Positions 1 to 11,273 are shown, counted from the stretch's first letter. The stretch: 64,000 bases of DNA from Paroceanicella profunda (GCF_005887635.2 NZ_CP040818.1:372001-436000), one strand, 5' to 3'. Notes: generated by a model from the letters alone, not told the origin. A program made the numbers and translations.

Positions 1-220
1 CGTCCTGCTTCAGCTGGGCGGCGGCGAGACGGCGGGAGTTCAGATCACCGCGCTTGCCGAGGGTGATGACCTTGTCCATCACGCGCTTCAGCTCTTTGGC
101 CTTCGGCAGGGTGGTCTTGATCTGCTCGTGCTCGATGAGCGAGCAGACCATGTTCGCGAACATCGCCTTGCGGTGTTCATGGGTCCGGTTCAGCTTCCGG
201 TAGCCGTTGGAGTGACGCAT
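1..220 (-). CDS. rplQ: 50S ribosomal protein L17 (N-terminal part, runs off left edge)
   Basis: The first 73 residues of L17 are present, beginning [20 protein letters not shown], the conserved N-terminus of this large-subunit protein; the C-terminus lies outside the window. An ATG five bases upstream is out of frame. The chosen ATG has AAGGA eight bases before it. It is the last gene of the alpha operon, 116 bp after rpoA. The gap contains a 9-bp perfect hairpin (304-324) without a T-tract, which may set the level of L17 relative to RpoA. Confidence 0.96.
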   Translation of the reverse strand, partial: MRHSNGYRKLNRTHEHRKAMFANMVCSLIEHEQIKTTLPKAKELKRVMDKVITLGKRGDLNSRRLAAAQLKQD

Positions 221-336
221 GTCATGTGTCCTTTTGCGTGTTGTGCTTTGTCCGGCCTCATCTGGCGGAGGCCTCCTTGGGGCGGATACCCGGGCAGTCA
301 CGACCGCCCCGGAAACCGGGGCGGCCGCGTCGAAAA

Positions 337-1353
337 TCAGAAGTGGTCTTCGTACTTCTTGGCCAGCTCGTCAATATCGTCGGGCGGCCAGTCCACAACA
401 TCCATGCCGAGGTGAAGGCCCATGGTGGTGAGCACTTCCTTGATCTCGTTCAGCGACTTGCGGCCGAAGTTCGGGGTACGGAGCATCTCCGCCTCGGTCT
501 TCTGGATCAGGTCGCCGATATAGACGATGTTGTCGTTCTTCAGGCAGTTGGCCGAGCGCACGGAGAGCTCCAGCTCGTCGACCTTCTTGAGCAGGAGCGG
601 GTTGAACTCCAGCTCCTCGGCGGCGTCGGAGCGGGTGTGCGTCTCCGGTTCCTCGAAGTTCACGAACACGGTCAGCTGGTCCTGAAGGATGCGGGCCGCG
701 TAGGCGATCGCATCATCCGGGGTCAGCGACCCGTCGGTCTCCACCGTGAGGGTGAGCTTGTCGTAGTCCAGCACCTGGCCCTCGCGGGTGGGCTCGACCT
801 TGTAGCTCACCTTCTTCACCGGCGAGAACAGCGCATCCACCGAGATCAGCCCGATCGGGGCATCCTCGGGGCGGTTCTTGTCGGCGGCGACATAGCCCTT
901 GCCGGAGGCGATGGTCAGCTCCATGTGGAGCGTCGCACCGTCATCGAGATGGGCGATGACGTGGTCCGGGTTCAGCACCTCGATCCCGTTGGTCACCGAG
1001 ATGTCCCCCGCGGTCACGACACCCGGGCCGGTGGCCGAGAGCACGACACGCTTCGGGCCGTCCACTTCCATCTTGAGCGAAACGCCCTTGAGGTTGAGGA
1101 CGACATCGGTAACATCCTCACGGACGCCAGCGATCGAGGAGAACTCGTGCAGCACGCCGTCGATCTGGATAGAGGTGATCGCGGCACCCTGCAGGGAGCT
1201 CAGCAGCACCCGGCGCAGAGCGTTGCCGAGCGTGAGACCGAAGCCCCGCTCCAGCGGTTCCGCAACGGCAACAGCCTGCCGGCGCGGATCGTGGCCGGGG
1301 CGGATGTCAAGCTGCTGCGGACGAATCAGTTCCTGCCAGTTCCTGTGGATCAT
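337..1353 (-). CDS. rpoA: DNA-directed RNA polymerase alpha subunit
   Basis: A 338-residue RpoA, full length for alphaproteobacteria. The N-terminal part (about residues 1-230) is the dimerisation and assembly domain. The C-terminal part, from about residue 250, carries the alpha-CTD helices ([19 protein letters not shown] and [16 protein letters not shown]) that bind UP elements and activators. The frame extends five codons upstream, but GGAGG lies eight bases before the ATG of MIHRNW, so that ATG is chosen. It follows rpsK across a 115-bp gap holding a very strong terminator-like hairpin, which is unusual for an essential downstream gene. Confidence 0.98.
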   Translation of the reverse strand: MIHRNWQELIRPQQLDIRPGHDPRRQAVAVAEPLERGFGLTLGNALRRVLLSSLQGAAITSIQIDGVLHEFSSIAGVREDVTDVVLNLKGVSLKMEVDGPKRVVLSATGPGVVTAGDISVTNGIEVLNPDHVIAHLDDGATLHMELTIASGKGYVAADKNRPEDAPIGLISVDALFSPVKKVSYKVEPTREGQVLDYDKLTLTVETDGSLTPDDAIAYAARILQDQLTVFVNFEEPETHTRSDAAEELEFNPLLLKKVDELELSVRSANCLKNDNIVYIGDLIQKTEAEMLRTPNFGRKSLNEIKEVLTTMGLHLGMDVVDWPPDDIDELAKKYEDHF

Positions 1354-1407
1354 GTCTTGGTCCTCCATCCTTGCCCTGGGTCGGATCCGCGATCCGGGCG
1401 CTCGAGG

Positions 1408-1453
1408 AAAATTACAAAAGGCACGCAGGCCGGGATTCGCATCCCGGCCTGCG
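1408..1453 (-). terminator. Strong intrinsic-terminator-like hairpin between rpsK and rpoA
   Basis: A perfect 13-bp inverted repeat (1424-1436 with 1441-1453) with a 4-base loop. On the minus strand it is followed by TGCCTTTTGTAATTTTCC. This is the classical GC stem plus U-rich tail, lying inside the alpha operon 71 bp before the rpoA start. I infer partial termination or attenuation. Confidence 0.72.
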
Positions 1454-1468
1454 CGCTGAATGGGGGCG

Positions 1469-1861
1469 TCAGACCCGGCGGCGCTTCGGAGGACGGCAGC
1501 CGTTATGGGCGATCGGGGTCACGTCACGGATCGCGGTGACGGTGAAACCGGCGGCCTGGAAGGCGCGAAGGGCGGACTCACGGCCGGAACCGGGACCCTG
1601 CACCTCGACCTCGAGGGTGCGCATGCCATGCTCCTGAGCCTTCTTCGCGGCGTCCTCGGCGGCAACCTGCGCGGCGTAGGGAGTGGACTTGCGGGAGCCC
1701 TTGAAGCCCATCGTGCCGGAGGAGGACCATGCAATCGCATTGCCCTGCGCGTCGGCGATCAGGATCTTGGTGTTGTTGAAGCTGGAATTCACATGGGCCA
1801 CGCCCGATGCGATGTTCTTGCGTTCCTTGCGCTTGGGCGCTGCGCGTTTTTCGCGTGCCAT
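1469..1861 (-). CDS. rpsK: 30S ribosomal protein S11
   Basis: A 130-residue S11 of the small-subunit platform. Typical sequence is seen at [18 protein letters not shown] and the basic C-terminus [12 protein letters not shown], which contacts 16S rRNA. An ideal AAGGAGG lies seven bases before the ATG, partly formed by the stop of rpsM, so the two genes are probably translationally linked. The alpha operon order rpsM-rpsK-rpoA-rplQ is kept, without rpsD, as in other alphaproteobacteria. Confidence 0.98.
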   Translation of the reverse strand: MAREKRAAPKRKERKNIASGVAHVNSSFNNTKILIADAQGNAIAWSSSGTMGFKGSRKSTPYAAQVAAEDAAKKAQEHGMRTLEVEVQGPGSGRESALRAFQAAGFTVTAIRDVTPIAHNGCRPPKRRRV

Positions 1862-1873
1862 CTACCGGCCTCC

Positions 1874-2242
1874 TTACTTCTTCTTGCCGGCGATGGGCCG
1901 TGCGGGACCCTTGCGGGTGCGGGCATTGGTGTGGGTCCGCTGACCACGCACCGGAAGGCCGCGACGATGGCGCAGGCCGCGGTAGCAGCCCAGGTCCATC
2001 AGGCGCTTGATGTTCACGGCGCGCTCACGCCGCAGGTCACCTTCCACCGCCACGTTGGCGTCGATGAACTCGCGCACGGCGAGGACTTCGGCGTCAGACA
2101 GTTCGTTCACCCGGCGGCTGGATTCGATCCCGACCGCAGAGCAGATTTCCTTGGCCGTCGTGTTACCGATGCCATGAATATAGGTAAGGGCGATCTCAAC
2201 GCGTTTTCCGGTTGGGATGTTTACGCCCGCAATGCGTGCCAC
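1874..2242 (-). CDS. rpsM: 30S ribosomal protein S13
   Basis: A 122-residue S13 of the small-subunit head that contacts the P-site tRNA and L5 bridge. It starts [20 protein letters not shown] and has the conserved [20 protein letters not shown] segment near the C-terminus. The start codon is GTG, supported by GGAG eight bases upstream. It is the first gene of the alpha operon and has its own promoter about 180 bp upstream, after a leader of roughly 175 nt. Confidence 0.97.
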   Translation of the reverse strand: MARIAGVNIPTGKRVEIALTYIHGIGNTTAKEICSAVGIESSRRVNELSDAEVLAVREFIDANVAVEGDLRRERAVNIKRLMDLGCYRGLRHRRGLPVRGQRTHTNARTRKGPARPIAGKKK

Positions 2243-2424
2243 GTCTCAAGCTCCGTTCATCTCTCGGCCCGCGCGAGGGGCCTATGTCACAATCAAAGCC
2301 GACCCTGCTGCCCTCGGCGAGGAAAGCAAGTCCGGCTGAACGGGCCCCGTCCCGGGCCCCAAGGCATCCCGCGCTCCCGAGGTGAAATCGTAGGTGGAAG
2401 CGACTCTCAACAGAGAGAGCGCGG

Positions 2425-2464
2425 AGTATAGAAAACGGGACCCTGCCGTCAAGGCAGGAATCCC
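2425..2464 (-). promoter_or_regulatory. Alpha-operon promoter combined with the adk-side hairpin
   Basis: On the minus strand there is TTGACG (2447-2452), a 16-base spacer and TATACT (2425-2430), five of six matches in each box. The -35 box is the loop of a hairpin CCTGCC/GGCAGG (2442-2447 with 2453-2458), extended by GGGA/TCCC (2437-2440 with 2461-2464). The hairpin is followed by GTTTTC. The same bases could therefore end secY-adk transcripts and start rpsM-rpsK-rpoA-rplQ transcripts. Confidence 0.62.
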
Positions 2465-2483
2465 GCGATCGTCAAGGTTTCTT

Positions 2484-3127
2484 TCAGGAGTCGAGCGCGG
2501 AGGCGATGGACGCGGTGACGTCCCCGATATCCGCCAGCCCGTCCACCGTCACCAGCTTGCCCTGCTTCTCGTAATAGGAGATCAGCGGGGCGGTCTCGGC
2601 GTGATAGGCAACGAGGCGGCCGCGCACGGTCTCCGCGTTGTCGTCGGCCCGACGCTTGAACTCATGGCTGCCGCACTTGTCGCAGGTGCCTTCCACGGCG
2701 GGCTTCTTGAAGCTGTCGTGGTAGCCCTCGCCGCACTTCGCGCAGGTGTAGCGCCCGGAAACGCGGCCGACCAGGGTCTCGTCGTCGACTTCCATCGACA
2801 CCACCCGGTCCAGCTTCATGCCCTTCGCGGAGAGCATGCCGTCCAGCGCCTCGGCCTGGGCCGCGGTGCGGGGGAAGCCGTCGAAGATCACGCCATTCGC
2901 CACGTCGGGCGCGTCCAGCCGCTCGGAGACGATGGCATTCACGATCTCGTCGGAAACCAGCCCGCCGGCATCCATCACCGCCTTCGCCCGCTTGCCCACC
3001 TCGGTCTGGGCGGCCACGGCGGCGCGCAGCATGTCGCCCGTCGAAAGCTGGATGAAGCCTTTGGTGTCCATCAGGATCCGGGCCTGGGTTCCCTTGCCGG
3101 CACCCGGCGGACCTAGAAGGATAATGT

Positions 3128-3131
<4 letters not shown>
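2484..3131 (-). CDS. adk: Adenylate kinase, zinc-finger LID type
   Basis: Catalyses ATP + AMP to 2 ADP in the cytoplasm. The 215-residue protein has the P-loop [11 protein letters not shown] at residues 7-17, the FDGFPRT nucleotide-binding segment and a long-form LID domain. The LID carries four cysteines ([10 protein letters not shown] and GTCDKCG) arranged as a Zn site, rather than the hydrogen-bond network of enteric Adk. Its ATG overlaps the secY stop by four bases (ATGA), so it is translationally coupled to secY at the end of the spc operon. Confidence 0.97.
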
Positions 3132-4471
<1,340 letters not shown>

Positions 4472-4566
4472 GCTCCACCCTCCAAAATTGCGCCGCCCGG
4501 GTCCGATGACCGGGGCGGCGCTGCAGACGTATCCGATCTAAAGTGCGCAGCGCGCACCCACAAGCC

Positions 4567-5049
4567 TTATTCCGCCGATGCGGTGTCCGGAGCGCTCACC
4601 TTCAGGCTACCGCCGGCGGCTTCCACCGCGGCAATGGCCGACTTCGAGGCGCCGGTCACTTCGAGGGTCAGCTTCGAGGTGACGGTGCCCTTGGCGAGAA
4701 CGCGGATGCCGTCGAGCTTGCGGCGCACGGCACCGCAGGCGATCAGCGCATCCTCGGTGATCGTCGCGGCGGCGTCGAGCTTGCCGGCGGCGATGAATTT
4801 CTCGATGAGGCCGAGGTTGATCACGGCATGGTGCTTGCCGAAGGGCGCGTTGGTGAAGCCGCGCTTCGGCAGGCGCCGGTAGATCGGCATCTGGCCGCCT
4901 TCGTAGCCGTTGATGGACACGCCCGAGCGGGACTTCTGCCCCTTGATACCGCGGCCACCCGTCTTGCCCTTGCCCGAACCCGGGCCACGGCCGATGCGCT
5001 TGCGAGCCTTGGTGGCGCCGGGCATATCGGCGAGTTCGTGAAGTTTCAT
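4567..5049 (-). CDS. rplO: 50S ribosomal protein L15
   Basis: A 160-residue L15, a late-assembly protein of the large subunit. It begins [20 protein letters not shown] and carries the Gly-rich basic stretch [20 protein letters not shown] typical of the family's extended N-terminus. The reading frame is open 18 codons upstream, but AGGAG about eight bases before the ATG of MKLHEL fixes the start. It follows rpmD after 156 bp, a rather long gap for the spc operon. Confidence 0.97.
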   Translation of the reverse strand: MKLHELADMPGATKARKRIGRGPGSGKGKTGGRGIKGQKSRSGVSINGYEGGQMPIYRRLPKRGFTNAPFGKHHAVINLGLIEKFIAAGKLDAAATITEDALIACGAVRRKLDGIRVLAKGTVTSKLTLEVTGASKSAIAAVEAAGGSLKVSAPDTASAE

Positions 5050-5205
5050 GACGCTGTCTCCTCTGGCCGGACGCGGGAGCGGAGCGTCAGAGCTCCCGGA
5101 CACGGCATGTTGCGGGCAGGCGGACGCCGGCCCCGGAACGCGGATGTCCCGGGCATGGCCCGGGACCCCGAATGGCAGTGCCCCCCGAGGAGGGCAGGAG
5201 GGCGA

Positions 5206-5394
5206 TTACTCGCGCTCCTCGATGATCTGAACGAGATGCGGGATCTTGTTGACCATGCCCCGGACGGACGGCGTGTCCTCCAGTTCACGGGTCTTGTGCA
5301 TCTTGTTGAGGCCGAGGCCGATCAGCGTGCGGCGCTGAACGTCCGGGCGGCGGATCGGCGAACCGACCTGCTTGACGACGATGGTCTTTGCCAT
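5206..5394 (-). CDS. rpmD: 50S ribosomal protein L30
   Basis: A 62-residue single-domain L30. It shows the family signature from [24 protein letters not shown] to [20 protein letters not shown]. It lies 12 bp downstream of rpsE and upstream of rplO, the normal spc-operon position. Confidence 0.97.
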   Translation of the reverse strand: MAKTIVVKQVGSPIRRPDVQRRTLIGLGLNKMHKTRELEDTPSVRGMVNKIPHLVQIIEERE

Positions 5395-5406
5395 TGCTCC
5401 GGTTCC

Positions 5407-5970
5407 TTACGCTTCAGCCGCTTCCGGGGCGTCATGGTCGTGCCGGGGCAGGATGTCCGCCACCTTCTTACCGCGACGCTGAGCCACCTGACGCGGGCTG
5501 GACTCACCGACGAGCCCGTCCATGGTGGCGCGGATCATGTTGTAGGGGTTCTGCGAGCCGATGGACTTCGCGACCACGTCCTGGATGCCGAGCATCTCGA
5601 ACACGGCGCGCATCGGACCACCCGCGATGATGCCGGTACCCTGCGGGGCGGCGCGCATCACGACCTTGCCGGCGCCGTGGCGGCCTTCCTGGTCGTGGTG
5701 CAGCGTCCGGCCCTCGCGGAGCGGAACCCGGATCATCTGGCGCTTCGCCTGCTCGGTGGCCTTGCGGATCGCTTCCGGAACTTCGCGGGCCTTGCCCTTG
5801 CCGAAGCCCACGCGACCCTTCTGGTCACCGACAACCACGAGAGCTGCAAAGCCGAAGCGCTTGCCGCCCTTCACGGTCTTCGAAACGCGGTTGATCGCGA
5901 CGAGGCGATCGGCGAATTCCGGGGTTTCGTCGCGGTCGCGACGGTCCCGACGGTTGTCTTCCCGTGCCAT
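5407..5970 (-). CDS. rpsE: 30S ribosomal protein S5
   Basis: A 187-residue S5, involved in mRNA entry, translational fidelity and head-body contact. It has the N-terminal double-stranded RNA-binding-like domain ([43 protein letters not shown]) and the C-terminal domain with [21 protein letters not shown]. The ATG of MAREDNRR is preceded by GAGGAGG. The N-terminal extension rich in Arg/Asp is common in alphaproteobacteria. Confidence 0.97.
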   Translation of the reverse strand: MAREDNRRDRRDRDETPEFADRLVAINRVSKTVKGGKRFGFAALVVVGDQKGRVGFGKGKAREVPEAIRKATEQAKRQMIRVPLREGRTLHHDQEGRHGAGKVVMRAAPQGTGIIAGGPMRAVFEMLGIQDVVAKSIGSQNPYNMIRATMDGLVGESSPRQVAQRRGKKVADILPRHDHDAPEAAEA

Positions 5971-5980
5971 TATCGCCTCC

Positions 5981-6340
5981 TCAGAACTTGAGACCGCCCT
6001 CACGGGCGGCATCCGCAAGGGCTTTCACCTTGCCGTGGAAAAGGTAGCCGCCACGATCGAACACGACTTCCTCGACACCGGCGGCTTTCGCGCGCTCGGC
6101 AATCGCGGAGCCGATCTTCGCGGCAGCCTCGACGTTGTTCTTGCCCGCGAGACCGAACCCGGCCTCCAGCGTCGACGCCGCGGCGAGGGTCCGACCCTGC
6201 GCGTCGTCGATCACCTGGACCGAGATGTTCTTCGAGGACCGGTGGACGCTCAGCCGGGGCTTGCCGCCACTGACCTTCGCGAGCCTGCTCCGCACGCGCA
6301 TACGGCGTTTCTGGAACAGCGCAAGTTTGCTCATAGCCAT
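5981..6340 (-). CDS. rplR: 50S ribosomal protein L18
   Basis: A 119-residue 5S-rRNA-binding protein. It has the basic N-terminus ([17 protein letters not shown]), [18 protein letters not shown] and the C-terminal [23 protein letters not shown] motif. It sits between rplF and rpsE with gaps of about ten bases. Confidence 0.97.
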   Translation of the reverse strand: MAMSKLALFQKRRMRVRSRLAKVSGGKPRLSVHRSSKNISVQVIDDAQGRTLAAASTLEAGFGLAGKNNVEAAAKIGSAIAERAKAAGVEEVVFDRGGYLFHGKVKALADAAREGGLKF

Positions 6341-6351
6341 CTTGTTGCTCC

Positions 6352-6885
6352 TTACTTCTTCTTGCCGTCTTTGCGGAAGATGAACTCACCCTTGTAGCGG
6401 ATGCCCTTGCCCTTGTAGGGCTCCGGACGCCGCCAGTCGCGGATCTTGGCCGCCACTTCGCCGACTTCCTGCTGATCGATACCCTCGATCGCGATCTCGG
6501 TCGGCTTTGCGCAGACGATCGAGATGCCTTCCGGGATCGGGAAGTCGACATCATGGGAGTAGCCGAGCGCCAGCTTCAGGATCTTGCCCTGGACCTGGGC
6601 GCGGTAACCGACACCCTGGATCTCGAGCTCCTTCTTGAAGCCGGTGGTCACGCCCGTCACCAGGTTCTCGACCTGGGTCCGGGACATGCCCCACTGCTGG
6701 CGGGCGCGCTTGGACGTGCCACGCGGCTTCACCACGACGGTGTTCTCTTCGACCTTGATGTCGACATCATCGGTCGCGCGGAAGGTGCGGACGCCTTTCG
6801 GCCCCTTCACCTCGATGGTCTGGCCCGAAACGGAGGCGGAGACGCCACCAGGGATCGGAACCGGTTTCTTGCCAATACGAGACAT
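6352..6885 (-). CDS. rplF: 50S ribosomal protein L6
   Basis: A 177-residue two-domain L6 near the factor-binding stalk base. It begins [19 protein letters not shown], and the second repeat ends with the signature [16 protein letters not shown]. It lies eleven bases after rpsH, in normal spc-operon order. Confidence 0.98.
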   Translation of the reverse strand: MSRIGKKPVPIPGGVSASVSGQTIEVKGPKGVRTFRATDDVDIKVEENTVVVKPRGTSKRARQQWGMSRTQVENLVTGVTTGFKKELEIQGVGYRAQVQGKILKLALGYSHDVDFPIPEGISIVCAKPTEIAIEGIDQQEVGEVAAKIRDWRRPEPYKGKGIRYKGEFIFRKDGKKK

Positions 6886-6896
6886 AGCCAGCTCCC

Positions 6897-7295
6897 TCAG
6901 AACACGGTGCAGAGCACTTCGCCACCGACATTGCCGGCGCGGGCCTGCGCATCAGAGAGGACACCCTTGGGGGTCGACAGGATCGCCACGCCGAGGCCAT
7001 TGCGGACCGACGGGAGCTCCTTCACGCCTTTGTAGACGCGACGACCGGGCGTGGAGACGCGCTTGATTTCGCGGATCACCGGGGTGCCGTCGAAGTACTT
7101 GAGTTCGATCAAGTAGTTCGGCTTGCCCTTGACGCTGTCATCCAGGGAGTAGCCCCGGATGTAGCCTTCGGAGGCGAGCACATCGAGAACCCAGCCGCGC
7201 AGCTTCGACGCAGGCGTGATCACCTTCGTCTTGCCGCGCATCTGCGCGTTGCGGATGCGGGTCAGCATATCGCCGAGAGGATCGTTCACAGACAT
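6897..7295 (-). CDS. rpsH: 30S ribosomal protein S8
   Basis: A 132-residue S8 that binds central-domain 16S rRNA and, in enterobacteria, represses the spc mRNA. It begins [21 protein letters not shown] and ends with the conserved [21 protein letters not shown]. No S8-type operator could be recognised by eye near rplE. Confidence 0.98.
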   Translation of the reverse strand: MSVNDPLGDMLTRIRNAQMRGKTKVITPASKLRGWVLDVLASEGYIRGYSLDDSVKGKPNYLIELKYFDGTPVIREIKRVSTPGRRVYKGVKELPSVRNGLGVAILSTPKGVLSDAQARAGNVGGEVLCTVF

Positions 7296-7305
7296 TTTGC
7301 GCTCC

Positions 7306-7611
7306 TCACCAGCTGGATTTGACCATGCCCGGAACCTGACCCATGGAGGCCAGATCGCGCAGGGCGATACGGGACATCTTCAGCTTCCGGTAGTAGGCCT
7401 TCGGACGACCCGAGATCTGGCACCGGTTGTGAAGACGGGTGGGCGAGGAGTTGCGGGGCAGCTTGGCGAGCTTGAGGCGCGCCTTGAACCGCTCGGACAT
7501 CTCCAGGTTTTCATCAGTCGCGGTCGCCTTCAGCGCTGCCCGTTTGGCGGCGTACTTGGCAACCAGCTTCTCGCGCTTCTTCTCGCGCTCGATCATGCTT
7601 ACTTTGGCCAT
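7306..7611 (-). CDS. rpsN: 30S ribosomal protein S14
   Basis: A 101-residue S14 of the long, zinc-independent type. No CxxC pairs are present, in contrast to the 61-residue Zn form. The C-terminal half [28 protein letters not shown] contacts 16S rRNA in the head. It follows rplE after 13 bases and precedes rpsH. Confidence 0.97.
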   Translation of the reverse strand: MAKVSMIEREKKREKLVAKYAAKRAALKATATDENLEMSERFKARLKLAKLPRNSSPTRLHNRCQISGRPKAYYRKLKMSRIALRDLASMGQVPGMVKSSW

Positions 7612-7624
7612 TTTCTCCTCCGCC

Positions 7625-8176
7625 TCAGTTCTGGAAGGGCAGGTTGAAGTGCTTCAACAGCGCCTTCGCTTCCGCATCAGAAGCAGCGGAGGTGCAGATG
7701 ACGATGTCCATGCCCCAGACCTGATCGACCTTGTCGAAGTTGATCTCGGGGAACACGATGTGCTCCTTCAGGCCCATGGCGTAGTTGCCACGGCCGTCGA
7801 AGCTCTTACCCGACACGCCGCGGAAGTCACGGATACGGGGCATCGCGATAGTGGTCAGGCGGTCCAGGAACTCGTACATGCGGTCCGCGCGAAGGGTCAC
7901 CTTCACACCGAGCGGCATGTCTTCGCGCACCTTGAAGCCCGCGATGGACTTCTTCGCCTTGGTGATGACGGGCTTCTGCCCGGCGATCGCCATCAGGTCG
8001 TCATGGGCGGACTTGATCTTCTTGGAATCAGAAACCGCTTCACCGACGCCCATGTTCAGGACGATCTTCTCGAGCTTCGGGACCATCATCTCGTTCTTGT
8101 ACGAGAATTCTTCCTTCAGCGCCGCGCGGATCTTCTCCTTGTAGAGAGCGCGCAGACGGGGCGTGTAATCAGCCAT
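7625..8176 (-). CDS. rplE: 50S ribosomal protein L5
   Basis: A 183-residue 5S-rRNA-binding L5. It begins [20 protein letters not shown] and has [17 protein letters not shown] and the C-terminal [19 protein letters not shown]. The frame stays open 64 codons upstream into rplX, but family alignment and the eight-base overlap with the end of rplX support this start. Confidence 0.97.
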   Translation of the reverse strand: MADYTPRLRALYKEKIRAALKEEFSYKNEMMVPKLEKIVLNMGVGEAVSDSKKIKSAHDDLMAIAGQKPVITKAKKSIAGFKVREDMPLGVKVTLRADRMYEFLDRLTTIAMPRIRDFRGVSGKSFDGRGNYAMGLKEHIVFPEINFDKVDQVWGMDIVICTSAASDAEAKALLKHFNLPFQN

Positions 8177-8483
8177 CGATCGTCTCCCCGGACTTCTTCG
8201 CGAAACGCACCTTCTTGTCACCCTCCATGCGGAAGCCGACGCGGGTCGCGCCACCCTCCTTGGGGTCGACGAGTGCGAGGTTCGACAGGTGGATCGCGGC
8301 CTCTTTCGAGACGCGGCCGCCCTGGTCGGTCTGGGTCTGGCGAATATGGCGGATGGCCATGTTGACACCCTTCACCACAGCGCGCTCATCCTTCGGCATC
8401 ACCGAAAGAATCTCGCCCTGCTTGCCCTTGTCCTTGCCGGCAAGAACGATGACGGTATCGCCCTTCTTGAGTTTCGCAGCCAT
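8169..8483 (-). CDS. rplX: 50S ribosomal protein L24
   Basis: A 104-residue assembly-initiator protein with the KOW motif at the N-terminus ([21 protein letters not shown]). The ATG shares one base with the rplN stop (TGATG), and the end overlaps rplE by eight bases. The three genes are thus tightly coupled. Confidence 0.97.
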   Translation of the reverse strand: MAAKLKKGDTVIVLAGKDKGKQGEILSVMPKDERAVVKGVNMAIRHIRQTQTDQGGRVSKEAAIHLSNLALVDPKEGGATRVGFRMEGDKKVRFAKKSGETIDG

Positions 8484-8851
8484 CAGAGCACCTCCGGAGC
8501 CAGCGAAATGATCTTCATGAAGTTCTTGGCGCGCAGCTCGCGCACGACCGGGCCGAAGATACGGGTCCCGACCGGCTCACCCTGGTTGTTCAGGATGACG
8601 GCGGCGTTGCGGTCAAAGCGGATGGCGGTGCCGTCTTCGCGACGCACTTCCTTCGCGGTGCGAACGATCACGGCCTTGCGGACGTCACCCTTCTTCACGC
8701 GTCCCCGCGGAATGGCTTCCTTGACGGAAACCACAATGATGTCGCCGACGGACGCATACTTGCGATGCGAGCCGCCGAGAACCTTGATGCACTGCACCCG
8801 GCGTGCGCCGGAGTTGTCAGCGACATCCAGATTGGTCTGCATCTGGATCAT
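8483..8851 (-). CDS. rplN: 50S ribosomal protein L14
   Basis: A 122-residue L14 at the subunit interface. It begins [20 protein letters not shown] and has the signature [23 protein letters not shown]. It heads the spc group, 68 bp after rpsQ. That gap contains a small GTGGGG/CCCCAC hairpin (8869-8885). No separate promoter was recognised. Confidence 0.98.
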   Translation of the reverse strand: MIQMQTNLDVADNSGARRVQCIKVLGGSHRKYASVGDIIVVSVKEAIPRGRVKKGDVRKAVIVRTAKEVRREDGTAIRFDRNAAVILNNQGEPVGTRIFGPVVRELRAKNFMKIISLAPEVL

Positions 8852-8919
8852 TGGGTTACTCCCGACCTGTGGGGACCTGCCCCACGGTTTCGACTAACCG
8901 GGCATGTGGGGAAGACCGC

Positions 8920-9156
8920 TTACGCGGTTTCGGTCACCACAGCCCAGCGTTTGCTTTTCGAGACCGGGGCGCACTCTTCGATGCGCACGGTGTCGCCGGT
9001 CTTGAACGTGTTGAGCGGGTCATGAGCCCGGTACTTCTTGGACGTCCGGACGGTCTTCTTCATGACCGGATGCGCGAAGCGACGCTCGACCAGAACCGTG
9101 ACGGTCTGCTCGTTCTTGTCGCTCACGACGGTGCCCTGCAGGATGCGCTTCGGCAT
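8920..9156 (-). CDS. rpsQ: 30S ribosomal protein S17
   Basis: A 78-residue OB-fold S17, an early-assembly protein. It shows [21 protein letters not shown], the central [20 protein letters not shown] and [20 protein letters not shown]. It is the last gene of the S10 group, 16 bases after rpmC. Confidence 0.97.
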   Translation of the reverse strand: MPKRILQGTVVSDKNEQTVTVLVERRFAHPVMKKTVRTSKKYRAHDPLNTFKTGDTVRIEECAPVSKSKRWAVVTETA

Positions 9157-9172
9157 TCTCGTCTCTCTCCGA

Positions 9173-9379
9173 TCACTCGGCCGCCGAAGCGGCTTTCTGG
9201 TTCAGAATCGTTTTCACGCGAGCAACGTCCTTGCGGACGACGCCCATGCGTGCGGTGTTCTCGAGCTGGCCGGTGGCCTGCTGGAAGCGGAGGTTGAAGG
9301 CCTCCTTCTTGAGCGCGACGAGCTGATCGCGCAGCTCATCGGGCGTCTTGTCGCGCAGTTCGGCGGCGTTCATCGCCAT
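9173..9379 (-). CDS. rpmC: 50S ribosomal protein L29
   Basis: A 68-residue helical L29 near the peptide exit tunnel. It begins [20 protein letters not shown] and has the conserved [19 protein letters not shown]. It is separated from rplP by 89 bp holding a strong terminator-like hairpin, whereas other S10 genes are almost contiguous. Confidence 0.96.
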   Translation of the reverse strand: MAMNAAELRDKTPDELRDQLVALKKEAFNLRFQQATGQLENTARMGVVRKDVARVKTILNQKAASAAE

Positions 9380-9422
9380 ATCCCTTCATCAGAAGTCATG
9401 GGAATCAGCCCCATGCTTTTCC

Positions 9423-9462
9423 AACCAAAATAAAGGCCGAGGCCCCGGAAATTTCCGGGGCC
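9423..9462 (-). terminator. Terminator-like palindrome between rplP and rpmC
   Basis: A perfect 22-base palindrome at 9441-9462 (GGCCCCGGAA then its reverse complement). On the minus strand it is followed by TCGGCCTTTATTTTGG. It lies inside the S10 operon, so it probably acts as an attenuator or partial terminator rather than ending the transcript. Confidence 0.65.
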
Positions 9463-9468
9463 CTGCCC

Positions 9469-9882
9469 TTACCAATCCTCGCGCTGGACGAACCGGCACT
9501 TGATCGGCAGCTTCATGGCGGCCAATCTGAGGGCCTCCCTTGCCACATCTTCGGCCACGCCGTCAAGCTCGAACATGATGCGGCCAGGTTTCACCTTGGC
9601 CGACCAGTACTCGACGGAGCCCTTGCCCTTACCCATACGAACTTCGGTGGGCTTCTGCGTCACCGGGTTGTCGGGGAAGATGCGGATCCAGACACGGCCC
9701 TGGCGCTTCATGTGGCGGGTCATCGCGCGGCGGGCCGCCTCGATCTGCCGCGCGGTGATGCGCTCAGGCTCGGTCGCCTTCAGGCCGAAAGACCCGAAGT
9801 TGAGGTCAGTACCGCCCTTGGCTTCGCCATGGATCCGGCCCTTGTGGAGCTTGCGGAATTTTGTGCGCTTCGGTGAAAGCAT
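9469..9882 (-). CDS. rplP: 50S ribosomal protein L16
   Basis: A 137-residue L16 near the A-site tRNA and peptidyl-transferase centre. It begins [20 protein letters not shown], with signatures [19 protein letters not shown] and [19 protein letters not shown]. It follows rpsC after twelve bases. Confidence 0.98.
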   Translation of the reverse strand: MLSPKRTKFRKLHKGRIHGEAKGGTDLNFGSFGLKATEPERITARQIEAARRAMTRHMKRQGRVWIRIFPDNPVTQKPTEVRMGKGKGSVEYWSAKVKPGRIMFELDGVAEDVAREALRLAAMKLPIKCRFVQREDW

Positions 9883-9894
9883 CTTCTATCCTCC

Positions 9895-10599
9895 TCAAGC
9901 GCCGCGCTGCGGGCGCCCACCGGCACCCTCCTGCAGCTCGGCCTGGCGACGGTCGCGTGCGGCGGGGTCATGTTCCATGATCTCGCCTTTGAAGATCCAG
10001 ACCTTGATCCCGATGATGCCGTAGGCGGTGAGCGCCTCGGACGTCGCGTAATCAATGTCGGCACGCAGCGTGTGCAGCGGAACGCGGCCCTCGCGGTACC
10101 ACTCGACGCGGGCGATTTCCGCGCCGCCGAGCCGGCCGCCGAGGTTGATGCGGATACCCAGGGCACCCATGCGCATCGCGTTCTGCACCGCGCGCTTCAT
10201 GGCGCGACGGAAGGACACGCGACGCTCGAGCTGCTGGGCGATGTTCTCGCCGACCAGCTGGGCGTCCACTTCCGGGCGACGCACTTCAACGATGTTGAGG
10301 TGCAGCTCCGAATCGGTGAGCTTCGCAACTTCCTTGCGCAGCGTCTCGATGTCGGCGCCCTTCTTGCCGATGATCACGCCCGGGCGCGCCGAGTGGATCG
10401 TCACCCGGCACTTGCGGTGCGGGCGCTCGATGATCACGCGGCTGATGCCGGCCTGGGCGCAGCGCTTCTTGATGAACTCGCGGATCTTGAGATCCTCGTG
10501 CATCAGGCGGCCGTAGTCCTTGGTGTCCGCATACCAGCGGCTATCCCAGGTACGGTTGATCTGCAGGCGCAGACCGATCGGATTGACCTTCTGTCCCAT
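9895..10599 (-). CDS. rpsC: 30S ribosomal protein S3
   Basis: A 234-residue S3 at the mRNA entry channel. It has [20 protein letters not shown], a KH domain around [20 protein letters not shown] and the C-terminal domain [20 protein letters not shown]. The ATG shares one base with the rplV stop (TAATG). Confidence 0.98.
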   Translation of the reverse strand: MGQKVNPIGLRLQINRTWDSRWYADTKDYGRLMHEDLKIREFIKKRCAQAGISRVIIERPHRKCRVTIHSARPGVIIGKKGADIETLRKEVAKLTDSELHLNIVEVRRPEVDAQLVGENIAQQLERRVSFRRAMKRAVQNAMRMGALGIRINLGGRLGGAEIARVEWYREGRVPLHTLRADIDYATSEALTAYGIIGIKVWIFKGEIMEHDPAARDRRQAELQEGAGGRPQRGA

Positions 10600-10979
10600 T
10601 ATGCCTGCTCCTCGACCTGACGGACCCTGATGGTGATCTGGCTGAACGGCTTCATGATCTTGCCGAACCGGCCGCGGGCACGCGGGTGACCGCGCTTCAG
10701 GACCAGGTTCTTGCCGACATAGGCTTCGACCACAACCAGCTCATCGATGTCGAGCCCGTGGTTGTTCTCGGCGTTGGCGATGGCAGACTGAAGGCACTTC
10801 TTCACGTCAGCCGCGATGCGCTTCTTCGAGAAGGTGAGATCGGTCAGCGCCTTGCCGACCGGCTTCTTCCGGATGAGCTGCGCGACGAGGTTCAGCTTCT
10901 GCGGGCTGGTGCGCAGCATCCGCGTCTTGGCCATTGCCTCGTTTTCCGCCACGCGACGGGGGTTTTTCTTCTGTCCCAT
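10599..10979 (-). CDS. rplV: 50S ribosomal protein L22
   Basis: A 126-residue L22 lining the nascent-peptide tunnel. It carries [20 protein letters not shown] and the hairpin tip and signature [25 protein letters not shown] end (residues [14 protein letters not shown]). It overlaps rpsC by one base and follows rpsS after three bases. Confidence 0.97.
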   Translation of the reverse strand: MGQKKNPRRVAENEAMAKTRMLRTSPQKLNLVAQLIRKKPVGKALTDLTFSKKRIAADVKKCLQSAIANAENNHGLDIDELVVVEAYVGKNLVLKRGHPRARGRFGKIMKPFSQITIRVRQVEEQA

Positions 10980-10982
10980 GGC

Positions 10983-11261
10983 TTACTTCCGCTTCGCTTT
11001 TTTGTCGGCGGCGTGCCCGTAGTAGGTGCGGGTCGGGCTGTACTCACCGAATTTCTGACCGATCATTTCCTCGGTGACATTCACCGGGATATGCTTCTGG
11101 CCATTGTAGACGCCGAAGGTGAGACCCACGAACTGAGGCAGGATCGTCGACCGGCGGGACCAGATCTTGATGACTTCATTACGGCCGCTCTCGCGCGACT
11201 TCGCTGCCTTCTTGAGGACATACGAGTCGACAAAGGGGCCTTTCCAGACGGAACGTGACAT
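10983..11261 (-). CDS. rpsS: 30S ribosomal protein S19
   Basis: A 92-residue S19 of the 30S head, which binds 16S rRNA with S13. It begins [19 protein letters not shown] and has [20 protein letters not shown] and [19 protein letters not shown], the family signature. It lies twelve bases after rplB. Confidence 0.98.
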   Translation of the reverse strand: MSRSVWKGPFVDSYVLKKAAKSRESGRNEVIKIWSRRSTILPQFVGLTFGVYNGQKHIPVNVTEEMIGQKFGEYSPTRTYYGHAADKKAKRK

Positions 11262-11273
11262 AGGGCTGGCTCC

